From Atriophallophorus winterbourni (Eukaryota > Platyhelminthes > Trematoda > Plagiorchiida > Microphallidae): a stretch of 64,000 nt of DNA. The translations under genes were made by a program, and so were the position numbers. Below, one piece after another: positions 21,528 through 32,286 of this stretch; position 1 is the first letter of the stretch; the number at the start of each line of letters is the position of its first letter. The notes beneath the pieces were generated by a model that had not been told where the DNA came from, made no database searches, and worked only from the letters and a program-made list of their open reading frames with translations. Location: positions 10,795 to 74,794 of the forward strand of contig JACCGJ010000328.1 in the NCBI GenBank assembly GCA_013407085.1. Reading direction: 5' to 3'.

Positions 21528-22308
21528 TTATCTCTTAAATTTGTCTTTGCTTATATCAATTTGTGCATAAGGCGTAGCCAGTTCTATTTGGTCGTTGGCG
21601 CGACGAAAGTTTGTGAGAACGGTGAAAGGACGTTCCGTATTCGATAAGGTCTCGTTCTTGCATTTATCTTTGATGATTCTAACTGCTTTCCAGTCCTCAG
21701 AGTCGGTTTCTAAACTTGATCGAATGAGTCCATTTCCCAGCCCAATTTCTTTTAAAGGTAATTTTTGAAGTTGATCAGTTCGATGATCCAATCTGTCAGT
21801 CCTCTTGTGAAAGACATTTTGTATTCCTGGGTAACTCAAATAATCCGAACATGCTTCGCTAGATGCATTTGTTTCATGACTTCTTTGGGAACTGTTAGCG
21901 TTGTGCAACTTGACAAAATCTGGTTCACCAATCCTCATTATACGGGAAATAATTCGTTCTTTTGCATTCGATGATATTCGACCAGAGATTTCTGAAGAAT
22001 CTGTCACATCATTTGGTTGACTGGAATGACTTCTATCTGGCTGTGTGTCTAGTGACAACTGTGGTGTATCACGAGTCAATTCTTGCTGTCTTCGTATCCA
22101 CATTGATGTCTTTTGTGAAATGGTCAGTGGTTTTGATTGATGCATCATGAGCTGTGCCAAATCCTTTTGAGAACTCTCGATAGTCCAAGGTTCGTCATAA
22201 GTTTGCACATTTGATATGGTACCGGAAAAGTATGGTGAACCTGAACTGTTTTGTTCATAATTCACACCAATGAGTCCGGGATCAGTTTGAATCTGTTTTT
22301 CAGGAAAG
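21528..22308 (-). CDS. BAMBI-like pseudoreceptor, last exon (cytoplasmic tail)
   Basis: This exon starts after a good acceptor (CTGTTTTAG, AG at 22309-22310) with one base that completes a Cys codon begun by the membrane exon at 23178-23472. It runs 781 bases to a TAA at 21528-21530. The roughly 260 residues are hydrophilic and rich in Ser, Gln, Asn and Arg, with no globular motif I recognise. There is no protein kinase signature: no GxGxxG, HRD or DFG. With the membrane exon this gives a cytoplasmic region of over 300 residues, clearly longer than the roughly 90 of vertebrate BAMBI. A possible poly(A) signal, AATAAA on the minus strand, lies at 21222-21227, about 300 bases past the stop. The exon join is well supported by phase; function is inferred from the ectodomain exon. 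Confidence 0.75.
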
Positions 22309-22729
22309 CTAAAACAGAGAAAACATTTTTACAAGAATTCTAAGAGTTTTTTTATTTTCACAGTATGCATCATAGTACATTTATAAATGTATTTCATTGG
22401 AGTGTGGTTATTTAGTTACCATTTTCGTTTCTGACAAAATATTTTAAATAATCTTGTTTTCCAAGTAACAAGCCTGAATATTGTTTCTGTTTGATTTTTA
22501 TTGATTCCTGAAAATAATCGACATCGAAAATATAGTGATCACAGAATTACTAGTTCCTATTCTATTTATTAAAAGAACGATATCAAGAGAGGCTTCTTTA
22601 AATATGATTTCGCCTGCGCAGAACTGTTTCCTAGAACGAGCATAGATATATTGATTTTGATTGTTCAATTAAACCGAAGTTCGACATCCACATAATCATT
22701 CCGCAAATCGTTTCTCGAATGAAATTTAA

Positions 22730-23000
22730 CAATCCGCATTTTCATCACACACAAAACACGACATGTTTTATGCTTCTTGCATTCATCAGGCAGGGACAGT
22801 ACGATCAGGAACAACATGCCTTGAAACACTGGGAAAATGGAATACAGTCATAAACCGTGAGTAACGTTTGGGTAAGGCTAGCACAACCACCTGTTAAAAT
22901 ATGTGCACACACATGTAGGTGGCTTAAGCCAAACAAATCCGAATTCGTATGCGCTTTCTTCATGCATACCCCCACTCCCTCATCATTTAAGGACTGTATG
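22730..23000 (-). mobile_element. Hammerhead retroposon family A, damaged minus copies in the BAMBI-like locus
   Basis: On the minus strand CTGATGA is present at 22783-22789 with stem II ATGC/GCAT, but the GAAA slot reads AAAA and stem III reads ACATGT. A second partial unit follows to about 23000, with the GGTAAGGCTAGCACAACCACCTG block and a half ribozyme (ATGATGA near 22980). Both sit in the intron between the membrane and tail exons. Confidence 0.65.
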
Positions 23001-23177
23001 ATTAGGATCTGCAGGTTACGAATTAGCGAAGGAAACATAAACAAAGCTTTGATCTTGAAGCCAAGAAACAGGTTTGCCGTGTCAGCCTAATACAACAATG
23101 ATTTCAACGTTTAAAGTGTTTCATTTGATGTATAGTTACATTATTGTTTATTTTGTCTCAGATTTTAATACACTTAC

Positions 23178-23472
23178 CAAGCTTTCACTTGATTGGCTTG
23201 ACTGTCCAAATCGGATTTCACAGTCTCCTCACAAATACTTGTTTTGATTGCCGAAGAGCAAGGCACGGCTGTAACAAAAGTGGTGGGGCATTGCATCGCT
23301 TTTGACTGACAATGGTGAAGACAACGTGCCTTTGTTCGTTGATGGCAGAAGCACATGATTGTAGAAAATATGATCCCAATAAGTACGATTAAAATTACGA
23401 TACCAGTCGCGATGATAGTCGGTGTTTTGAGGACATATCCGGTTTGTTTATCCACATTGTTCCTGTCCGATT
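23178..23472 (-). CDS. BAMBI-like pseudoreceptor, transmembrane exon
   Basis: The exon is bounded by a strong acceptor (TTTTCCAG, AG at 23473-23474) and a strong donor (GTAAGTG from 23177). It begins in phase 1 with AA and ends in phase 2 with TG. About 20 hydrophilic residues come first, then a single long hydrophobic segment of Ile, Val and Leu with Thr-Pro at its start. A short basic stop-transfer stretch rich in Cys and His follows. The topology is therefore type I: outside on the N-terminal side and a cytoplasmic tail after it. Its downstream junction joins in frame to 22308. The next exon upstream must end in phase 1; the candidate at 25424-25565 does so if its GTTATA donor is used. Certainty is good for a membrane exon, moderate for its upstream partner. 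Confidence 0.75.
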
Positions 23473-24134
23473 CTGGAAAATAAAATGATGGGAATAATGC
23501 CCCCCATGGGTGTTTAATGCAGAGTAATTTGTATTTGTATTTCACATGCAATTTGGTTGAAACAACAGTTTCAATTATCACTGGGAGTAGTTAAACTACA
23601 TCGATTTAAGGAGGTACCTTCACCATTTTAAATAATTTACGGTTATAATTTTACGTTTAAGTAAGGATGAATTTGGTCTCAATGCTATGAATTTTAACTT
23701 ACTTTGTATGTTTAGTTCTTCGTTACAGGTGGTATACTCACCCCTAGTGTTTCTCTATATAATACCAAACGTGTTTTACTCAGTGAAATTAATTGGGATC
23801 TGTATAAAAAAGAATAATAAAAGTTGAATTGGCATTTCTTATGCAGTGACTGACTTGGTAATACATCAACAATGTAGAAAGTCATGAAATTAACAAGATT
23901 TTAGTATATACCGGAGACTCTGATAAGTGCCACACATTCATGGATGTTTACTGAATGAGTATACTAAGATAGGTGTCATGAACGAAACAAGTTTCTTCAT
24001 GAAAATTCCAAAGATATCATGAAAACCTTTGAGACCAGTGCTCGCAATATCTTCAAACGCTGAGATGTTAAGGCAACTTCAATAATTTGATTTCATGAAT
24101 CACTGCTTATAAGGAATCAAATGAGAATCGACCG

Positions 24135-24388
24135 TTATTCCGAACGAATCGGGACGGCATGGTACACCATGTGTATATAAGTTGCACATGTAGTTGCTGC
24201 TGAAAGTCTACGCTTGAATATAATATCATTATTGGCACGGGATTCCGATAGAACAATTTCTACCCGCTGAGTGCAAACCACATGAAATTGAGCGTAGGGT
24301 GAGTGCACCCAAAACAAGCGCTCGAATATGGATGTTTCGTGAACATCAATCTGATTCACCGGAGCGTTTCCAGTAATCAAAACGAAGC
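24135..24388 (-). other. Unassigned open frame with hydrophobic start, inside the BAMBI-like locus
   Basis: A minus-strand frame of about 84 residues follows a possible acceptor (TGCGTTCAG). It begins with a short hydrophobic run (FVLIT) followed by GNAPVNQ, which resembles the end of a signal peptide, and contains two cysteines before its TAA at 24135. It has no in-frame Met and no consensus donor. It does not match the phases of the neighbouring exons. It may be a terminal exon of an alternative transcript or a chance frame; I do not recognise the protein. Confidence 0.2.
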
Positions 24389-25367
24389 TGAACGCAATTA
24401 GTTAGGATAAATTTGGGTAAACATTTGCTCTAGAAACAGTGCGTTGTTAAAAGGTTGCAAATTAGAACAGTATGCGAATTAATTAGCACACATTTTCTAT
24501 GTTATTGCGAAAATTTCAATTTTAGGGATTCGATGAAAAGCGGAGCTTGGATATTTGAGTGCAGCAAAGTCCTTGTGTTGACACCCAGTTGAATCAAATT
24601 AAAATTAAAACACAGAATCGCCTACAGTACTTTGCTATATCTATTATGGGGGATTATGCTAAATTTATACGAAAATCTTGGGAAAATGACAATCACAAAT
24701 TAGTCCCTTGTCAAGTACCTGTAATCATATGTTGTTCAAACTAATTTGTTAAATAAGTGACAAAACTTAATTATTTGAAACGATTTGAAATGCAATTAAG
24801 CGAGATATTGGATTATCTTTTCATCAACATAAAATACACTCATTTCATTTGAGTTAGCATAGTGTGAAGTAAATCCACTTCATTTACATGAATTTGAGTA
24901 ATAGTTTTTTTTAATACAAACAATATAATTCTGTTAAGCATAATACCATATATGAATATGTTCTTACATCTTGGAGGATTCACCCAGAGCCAAGTACACA
25001 TAACCAATGTTTTATATTTGGAAGAAAATGATGGGTTGTATTCTTGTTGGTATATAAATGTATTCGCTGTTTTAATAGAATGGGTTTTACTACCAAAATT
25101 GCACAAAACGAAGAACCCTACAGAAATCCAGAAAAATGATTAACTTGGCTTAGATCAAAATGTATACATTCTATTTTAAAATGATATTGAACCCATATAT
25201 ATCAACAATTTGTTATCACAAACCTTGCGGATAATGGGTTGACAAATCGGAACGTTTCCGGTTCGAGAATAGTAGCGTTCCATTCGGCTGAGAATGTGAA
25301 AAGATTCAAATGCGATTTAGGCAACAATAATCATGCAAATTAACTCAATGTTTTGATACAAATGCAG

Positions 25368-25374
<7 letters not shown>

Positions 25375-25402
<28 letters not shown>
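25375..25402. repeat. (TA)n microsatellite
   Basis: An uninterrupted run of alternating T and A, next to the possible exon at 25424-25565. Confidence 0.9.
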
Positions 25403-25405
<3 letters not shown>

Positions 25406-25423
25406 CTTGCTCGAAATTATAAC

Positions 25424-25565
25424 CTGAATGTACGTGGCAGAAACCTTTGCGCATCACTGAATAATTTTCATTCAAGTGGTTAAGTCGTGTGGTGAGGTTT
25501 AAAATCAGATATCCCTCGTTTATTGCGCATTTTGCGTTCCAGCACCACCCACGATAACCTAATTT
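25424..25565 (-). CDS. Possible extracellular exon of the BAMBI-like gene
   Basis: A strong acceptor (TTTATATTTCGCAG, AG at 25566-25567) opens a phase-0 frame that matches the phase-0 end of the cysteine-rich exon at 27217-27449. The frame has three cysteines and the glycosylation sites NLT and NYS, so it suits an extracellular segment. No consensus GTRAG donor follows. CAG/GTTATA (exon end 25424) leaves phase 1, which is what the membrane exon needs, and the join makes a Glu codon. CAC/GTACAT (exon end 25434) is the alternative but leaves the wrong phase. A (TA)n run lies just downstream on the minus strand. Transcript evidence is lacking, so this is a phase-consistent proposal only. Confidence 0.4.
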
Positions 25566-25767
25566 CTGCGAAATATAAATTACATACACTGCAATATTTG
25601 ATTGAGTATTTATAAACTATTTAAAGGCTCCCTCACGTATATACAAGCAACTTAAATTTCACCAATTTCCTTAATAATCAATCCCATGTAAATGTCGCAT
25701 ATACAATATAGCACAGTTCTTTATTGTACCCTTATACTTCTTGTACGGTACTGTGAAGTACAGTTTT

Positions 25768-26526
25768 GTTGTTGTTGTTGGCTCTGTCGCATGAATTTCA
25801 TGTTTTGCAGCTTTTTGAATGACTAAACAGTCCGATCCGGCAGGAACAATCTCTCCCGCAGCGCTTGCAACGAGAGTCAAAACTCTGTTGTATTGCATCA
25901 GTTGCACGCCGGCGGCGTGATCTGCGTTCAGCAGCCAAGAGCTGTATTTGTTCCTCCCCGGCTTGCAGACGACGCTTTACACAATGCCTCCAAAGTGAGC
26001 GGTCAAGAGCAAGTTCTATATAGCTTTCGAAGTCAATGTCAAAAGCTTTCATATCTCTTTTGCAAACATCTTTGTACCGCAAGTGCGGTCTGCCCAATGG
26101 TCGACTTCCTATTTGCAACTCACCGTGGAGTAGATCTTTCGGAATACGACCATTTTGCATTCTATAGACATGACCAAGCCACCGCAGGCGGCGCTTACGT
26201 AATAGGGTGAACATGCACTGTAGACCTGCTTTTGAAAGCAATTCAGCGTTAGTCACTCTGTCCATCCACGATATGTTCAAGATACGACGGATGCTTCGTA
26301 GATGGAAAGCATTCAGCTCCCGTTCGTGTCTTTCGTGGGTGGTCCAGGTTTAACTGCCGTATAGTAAAGCATTTAGTACGCACGCGCTTTGTCTTTACAG
26401 TCAGCTTGCGGTTACCTCAAACACGAGAGTTCAATCGAGATAGAATGACAGCTGCTCTGCCAATCCGCTTATCAATCTCCGTGTCTAGCGAGAGGTTATC
26501 CGCAATGGTTGAACCAAGATATCTTG
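25768..26526 (-). mobile_element. RTE-like LINE, 5'-truncated, with 13-bp target-site duplication
   Basis: The longest clean frame of the family (26280 to 25798, 160 residues) holds ISWMDRVTNAELLSKA, RKRRLRWLGHVYRMQNGRIP, SRPLGRPHLRYKDVCKRDMK, the LLAAERRSRRRRAT stretch and the terminal CKRCGRDCSCRIGLFSHSKSC. Upstream to 26526 the order matches the 39.5-39.9 kb segment of the long copy. GAAGTACAGTTTT occurs at 25755-25767 and again at 26527-26539, a clear target-site duplication. The few stops suggest a fairly young insertion. It lies within an intron of the BAMBI-like gene model. Confidence 0.85.
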
Positions 26527-27216
26527 GAAGTACAGTTTTAATGTTAGAATTATTATTTGTAATTTATTTTTCTGTGTATTATATTTCCTAGTATTATTTT
26601 TATGAAACCAGCAATAGACTGAGGCCACAAAACCTTAGAAGCTATATGATGAGGGATCACTGTATTTGATTGCTCAATTTTTTTATCAGTGCTATCACCA
26701 AAGCTTGGATCAAACGAGTAATTGTTATGATGCAGACTTCCAGGTTTGTGGTGACAGCAATTGACTATACAATTGCATAAATATGTACCGAAAAGACAAT
26801 ACGGACAATGTTATTTCGACTCCTATCAAGGTTGCATAATTCTTGCAGCATGTATAAACCTGATCCCACATACACCGATTGTCAACGGCTTCTAAAGATC
26901 GTGGGAAAAATAACCATGAGAGCAACACACCTTGTCCATTTTATAAATTCACAATACACGTACAGCTTTGTGCTGTATATATTATGGATAAATAATATCC
27001 GAATAATGTTTTTAGGTGAATATATCGATACTCATTCGTTTATGGTCATCATATCACAACATGAACGAAAATTATAACGGAGCTCAACATGAGCGGTAAG
27101 GATGATCAGGAGAACAACTCAATAAATGAGGTCAATGAACCTTTACATTCTACTACCATAGTTTCTAATAAAACATAATCACTAGAGAACAACACAAAAA
27201 GGCATTGAGCACGTAC

Positions 27217-27449
27217 GGGGTCAGCGTTGCACCAGTTATCCCGGCAGCAGTCTGTTAACCAAGAATTCGTGTTACGCCGTGTGCACATGTCCAAATAATC
27301 GCCAGCCACACATCCATGACTTCGGATGACGGAGGAGTGTGAGTTGGTGTGATTCAACTTGAAAACCCGAAAACAATAGAATTCCGCTTTACACTGCGAC
27401 GTTCCCACAGCTTGACATTCAATTGTGTTACAATGGCAGAGGATGTAAC
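27217..27449 (-). CDS. BAMBI-like pseudoreceptor, cysteine-rich ectodomain exon
   Basis: This exon shows the ligand-binding three-finger fold of TGF-beta-family receptors. Ten cysteines appear in order: CxCx4C, Cx7C, Cx5C, then HGC, Cx8C and the closing CCRDNWCN, which matches the CCx4-5CN signature of the family. The opening C-H-C-N, the CK pair, the CF step, the glycosylation site NHT and the HGC agree best with BAMBI, a decoy that blocks BMP and activin receptors because it has no kinase. The acceptor (pyrimidine-rich, ending CACCCAAG; AG at 27450-27451) starts the exon in phase 1. The donor GTACGT begins at 27216, leaving phase 0. In vertebrate BAMBI the signal-peptide exon should join just before the first CxC pair, as here. 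A type I receptor ectodomain is the main alternative, but the downstream exons hold no kinase. Confidence 0.72.
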
Positions 27450-27811
27450 CTTGGGTGCAAAACAAAAGAGTGGATTTCAATCGAGCAGTAAGTGTTGGCG
27501 CCAGGCGAGTATGGAAGATTCGATATGATGGGTTTTGTCTCATATACAGATAGATTTTAATTGTGGATGGAGAATAGTATATCATGTGAAATTTTCTTTG
27601 TATAATTAACGTATCACGGAGATTCTTACAAAAACATATAATAAATATATAATATAAAATAAAGTATATAATATTAAAACTTCAATCAAAATAGCACCGT
27701 GCTTTATAGCTTGAGGGATGCTGGTCAGTTTTATCATATTTGAATAAAAATAATAATAATAATGAGGGATGTTGTTTACGAAATTAACTACTGCTCATCG
27801 GAAAATATGCT

Positions 27812-28390
27812 CAGTTGTTCTATTTTTCCTATTAGTCAAAGTCAATGACTAGATACTATGCAAACATGGCTGTGTGTAGATCTATTTCATTTAAACAATA
27901 CGTTCTTAATGCTGCCATGATTCCGCAATTGTATCGTACAACTAGCAATGTGTACATTTGATGGGACGGAAATGAGCATTCAAATACAATTTTTTCTTTG
28001 AAATGATCGTTTTGAACTAAGATGACCGCGACGTGTTTCGAAATCTCGGAACGAATTAGATTAATCTGAATTTCAAAGAGATTAACGCAAATTGCACAGT
28101 TTGTTCTATTTTTCTTCGATAAATAAAGTCAATGACTAGACACTTTGCGAAAAATAGCTGTGTGTAGACTATCTTCATTTATTCAATATGTTATTAATGC
28201 TGCCAAACATTCTCATCATTGTATCGTGCAACTAGCAAATGTTTACAAGTTGAGCTGGGACAGAAATGCATTCAATTACGAATTTTTCTTTGAAATGGTT
28301 CGGTTTGAACTAAGTTTACCGCGACATGTTTCAAAATGCTTGGTACTTATTAGATTAATCTGAATTTCAAAGAGAATAACGCAATTGGTG
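27812..28390. repeat. Tandem duplication, two units of about 285-290 bp
   Basis: TTGTTCTATTTTTC begins both units (27815 and 28101). Shared landmarks follow in the same order: GTCAATGACTAGA, AGCTGTGTGTAGA or close to it, AATGCTGCCA, ATTGTATCGT, CAACTAGCAA, TTTTTCTTTGAAATG, CCGCGAC and TAGATTAATCTGAATTTCAAAGAG. Divergence of the order of 15-20 percent suggests an old event. It lies 5' of the ectodomain exon of the BAMBI-like gene. Confidence 0.8.
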
Positions 28391-29323
28391 TAGGTAAGTT
28401 AAACGAAGACTTCAAACATGATGACTCGCGGCTTGCTGGATAGTACAATACATTACTGGCAAACTATTGCAATTAATAACCTGAAATATGTTTTTTTAGT
28501 TTTCCAAGAATGATGTTTTTATATTACAGAGTAGCACAACAACCACAATTTACTTGTAGCCCCTGTCACAGTGTTTAAGTAAACGAATGACTTCGGGGAT
28601 TCACTCGGAAACCTGGCATCCCAAACCTTGCACTCAAATGTTCTTTTTTGCGAGTGACCACTCTAACCAGAGCAACAATCGGACAACTCGGCATGAGTGA
28701 GTGCATCACCAAAAGCAAAATAAATTTCCGATAACCTATATTGATTTGATCTTCATCGTTTCAGTTGAGTTTACGTTTTGAGTGCAACGACGATATATTG
28801 ATTTAGTTTGAATTTACAGTGAAAGTGTCATCGTTCATAGCAAAACATCCACGCTGATCGGCAGATAAACTGTCTATATTAAAATGAAATTGCGAATAGA
28901 GTTGAAGTGTTTTGGCATACAAATTGTCAGTCCATAAACATGGTAAAAACGGAATATGAATAAGCACTTGACGGGTCATCTACACATAATTTCGGAATAG
29001 AATAGCTTATAGCATTACCGATATAGTGAAACAACAATGATTAATTGTCTTGGTTGTCTAGAATAGACATAACACGGAAATTGATTAAGAACAAAAGATT
29101 TGTTAGCTTTCCCTAATTGGTCTCACAAATAAAAAGATAGAGATTCTCAAAAATTAATTACATTTAACATGTTATGTATTTCCTATAAATTGTTTTCTCT
29201 TATTTAATTGCGGTTGCAAAAATGAAACTAACCGTAACCGGCAATAATTATATTGAAACTTGGTCATGCAGAAATGAAAAAATCAGAAAAATACTCTAAA
29301 TAATTTCTAATCATCAATCTTAC

Positions 29324-29363
29324 CAAATGTGCCTGGAAATTCTGAATCATTTGCAATAACGAA
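29324..29363 (-). CDS. Possible 40-bp microexon 5' of the BAMBI-like ectodomain
   Basis: Between an acceptor (ATATCACAG, AG at 29364-29365) and a strong donor (GTAAGA from 29323) lies a 40-bp open segment, phase 0 in and phase 1 out. Joined to 27449 it reads FVIANDSEFPGTFG and continues into YILCHCN. Val-Ile-Ala before Asn would suit the end of a signal peptide. The exon with the start codon was not found. Alternative: chance pairing of splice signals in AT-rich DNA. Confidence 0.28.
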
Positions 29364-30834
29364 CTGTGATATCAGAGGGTCACACGGATGGAAAAGGGAA
29401 CATTGTTATGTCACGAAATCGAAAGAGAGTTTTTGCATTGTCTCAGATATCGTAGCATTTCTGACAATTGTTTAGTCTATTACAGTCATATTTGACAGCT
29501 TATAATTTGAAAACAAACTGATACGCATGTGACCGAAAATACTGTGTATGATCAAATTCCGTTTCTGTATAGCTGCATTTTCTTTTTTCTTTTTATAATG
29601 TCAGAATGTTTTTACAATCGTTGTGTGGATTTTGTGATTGAACTGTAACGTTTGGACCTTGAATTTAGAAGCATGAATAATCCAAAATGTCGAATGCGGA
29701 AACCCATTTCCTTACCATATGCTTCATCTCTTTGGTTGACAAACTTCCGCTGGGTCTCACGCTGTTCAGCAATGTGAGTTTCGTAAATTAAACGATTCTA
29801 TTTCTTCAGTGGACGCACACTGATTGACAGTTGAAGAACGAATCTATTTGGGACTTAGTGATTGTCAGATTAAGCGCAAAGGATTGTCAGAGCGTCTTAT
29901 GCCAAAGTTGTTTAATGCATGAATTTTGCAGATTGTTTTTCAGTTTTTGTTGTTCATCATTTGAAGTCAGAAAAATGTTCCAATAGCTAATGGGAATTAC
30001 TAAGAGCCTGAATAATTTGTAAGCACAAAAACATGCTGCAATATTCGAAAGCATTGAACATCATTGCATCTTCGGCAAGTCAAGAATATTTTGTATGTTT
30101 GAAGCATGCGGCTTCGTTGAATCTCAATTCAAGTGTATTTTTAACTCGGATTATATTTTCCTCTTGTTTGCTATAGAACAGACGTTAGGGCTGCAACCGC
30201 TTAGCTGTCTTAATCTCGTTTCAGATTCTAGTCTTAAAAACGTCATCAAGGAGCACTTGTTTTGTTGAACATTTACTCAATTCACTTAGTTCGAAAAAGC
30301 ATATCAACATTGCGATAATTCTCGCTTCGGAAGACATCAGGCTTTTAGTGATAGTGTAATTATATACGAAACTAATAAACTGAATGTAATTAAAACTAAA
30401 TGAGTTCAGCTAACGGCGCATTGAAGAAAATTGAAACTGAATCACACTTGAAACGTTTTTTCAATCGTCACCGATTCTCCTAAAATTTAACTCATTTGAA
30501 TGCGTTTCCGGTAACGAATGCACGTTTATTCTATGAGAAATATCCTTCTAAATATTTGAAAGAAATATTTAAGTTCAAACTCTGGAAAATTATACTTGAT
30601 GTCACCGTCGTTTCTCTCATAATATTATTCCTTGAGTTGATTCATGGATCTTATTTTAGCGAATGAATTTCGTTTAAAAAATGATATCCTCCACCACGAA
30701 TTATTAATAACATTATAACAATAGTGAATAACTTTGACTATTCTTCTTCTTTATCATTTCATAATTAGAAAATGGCTTTTAATTATAAAATTGATTACTA
30801 ATGTGTAATTATGTATGTGAGCATCTAGTTTCTT

Positions 30835-31010
30835 TGCCGGCTCCTTATATAACAGTGATATTCAAGTATAACATTTTTAAACCACGTTTTCGCTTTTTCA
30901 AGGCTAAATGTACCTATTATTCATTTTCATCAGGTGACAAAGCAAACATTTAAAATCCTGTTGTAGTGTGTGTGTGCCGGATGTGAGAACCACACTACAA
31001 TAATAGTTTT
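30835..31010 (+). mobile_element. Hammerhead retroposon family B, remnant
   Basis: Shares the family B start (TATATAACAGTGATATTCAAGTATAAC) and end (GGATGTGAGAACCACACTAC). The ribozyme region between them is scrambled and has lost the CTGATGA to GAAA order. Confidence 0.5.
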
Positions 31011-32260
31011 AATTTACAATAATATGTCCAAGAATCGAAGTATATGTGGAGAACATTTACAGTAGAAAAGGTTTGAATTCATTCTTAAAGAGAAATTGCT
31101 TTTGATGAGAAATATCAACAAGGAATCATAAACAACTCCGTGTATCTTATGTTGATACAAGTTCTAATAAATCACCCAGGCGTTTTCTGAAACAATCTGA
31201 CAGTGTTATTCAAAGCAACAAACTCGATTTATCTATCAGTGTATAAACACCTGGGCATCTGCGTTCAGAAGAAAGAAATCCATGCAAACCAATAGGGTGT
31301 TATTATTTTGTGTGAATATCCTAACACAATGCCTATGAATAAAACACACCGCCTATTAACCACAATTTACACCGTTTGTCTCATGCAATAAATTAGTTCA
31401 TCAAACGAAAACGCATCAATTTGCATTTCGGGCCTTAAATAAATGTCACAGGAACTAATTACAAGTGCACTTGCGATCGTGGGGAGACGAAAACATGATT
31501 CCAGGGATGGAGTGTCGGTCAACCAGCCATTCGTGTCAAATGCGACGGGTGCACCATTATTTTATCACAGCGTCGCATGCATTATCGTTGTTATTGTTTT
31601 CCAAAACTTGCACGGAACTGAAAACAGAATTAGCTGCTTTGTATCTTGAGTTGCGACTCGAAAAAATATTTTGAGGTAATTCGTGTTGTTATCCATGTCA
31701 AATGTATTGTAATTGATGTAGTCACAAGAGTATATTTGTTATCGTTATACGTTGGAGATTTCATTTTGCATTTCAACGTGAGTAGTATATCAGGTAAAAT
31801 TTCGTTAAACAAAAGAGAAAAATATATTTTAGATAAATATCTTAAATAGCGTACACGTGCTTGTCTCAAATGAATATATTAACAAGTGGTTAGATTTGAA
31901 GCCATCATAACAAACGTAGAAGGCTCCGTTTTGGCATATTGTTCACTAGAACTACAATGGTGTTGCAATGGTGTTGTACTGTTGTTTCATTTAATACATG
32001 TCGGATATACTTGGTGATCTCATGATGCACAACGTTTTACACCACCATGCAATGTGCATTAGGAGGAACAATCAACCCTGCATCATCTAGAGCGAGAAGC
32101 AGTACTCTGTTGGTCGACCGCATTTGTACGTCGTGAAAAAAACTAAACTGAATTTATTATTCGGAATCTTGTAGTTCACTCACGTTTATGTAAGTGAGCC
32201 AATGCCACTCCTACAAGGGTATGAGAAATAATCTTCGATAATATGTCCATCACAAAATGA

Positions 32261-32286
32261 TTACTCACTTACTTACTTACTCACTT
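32261..32286. repeat. (ACTT)n microsatellite
   Basis: ACTCACTTACTTACTTACTCACTT, shown here as its repeating ACTT and ACTC words. Confidence 0.8.

Noticed and set aside
24135..24388. Signal-peptide-like frame as first exon of the BAMBI-like gene
   Set aside because: It lies downstream of the ectodomain exon, has no Met and no good donor, and its phase does not fit.
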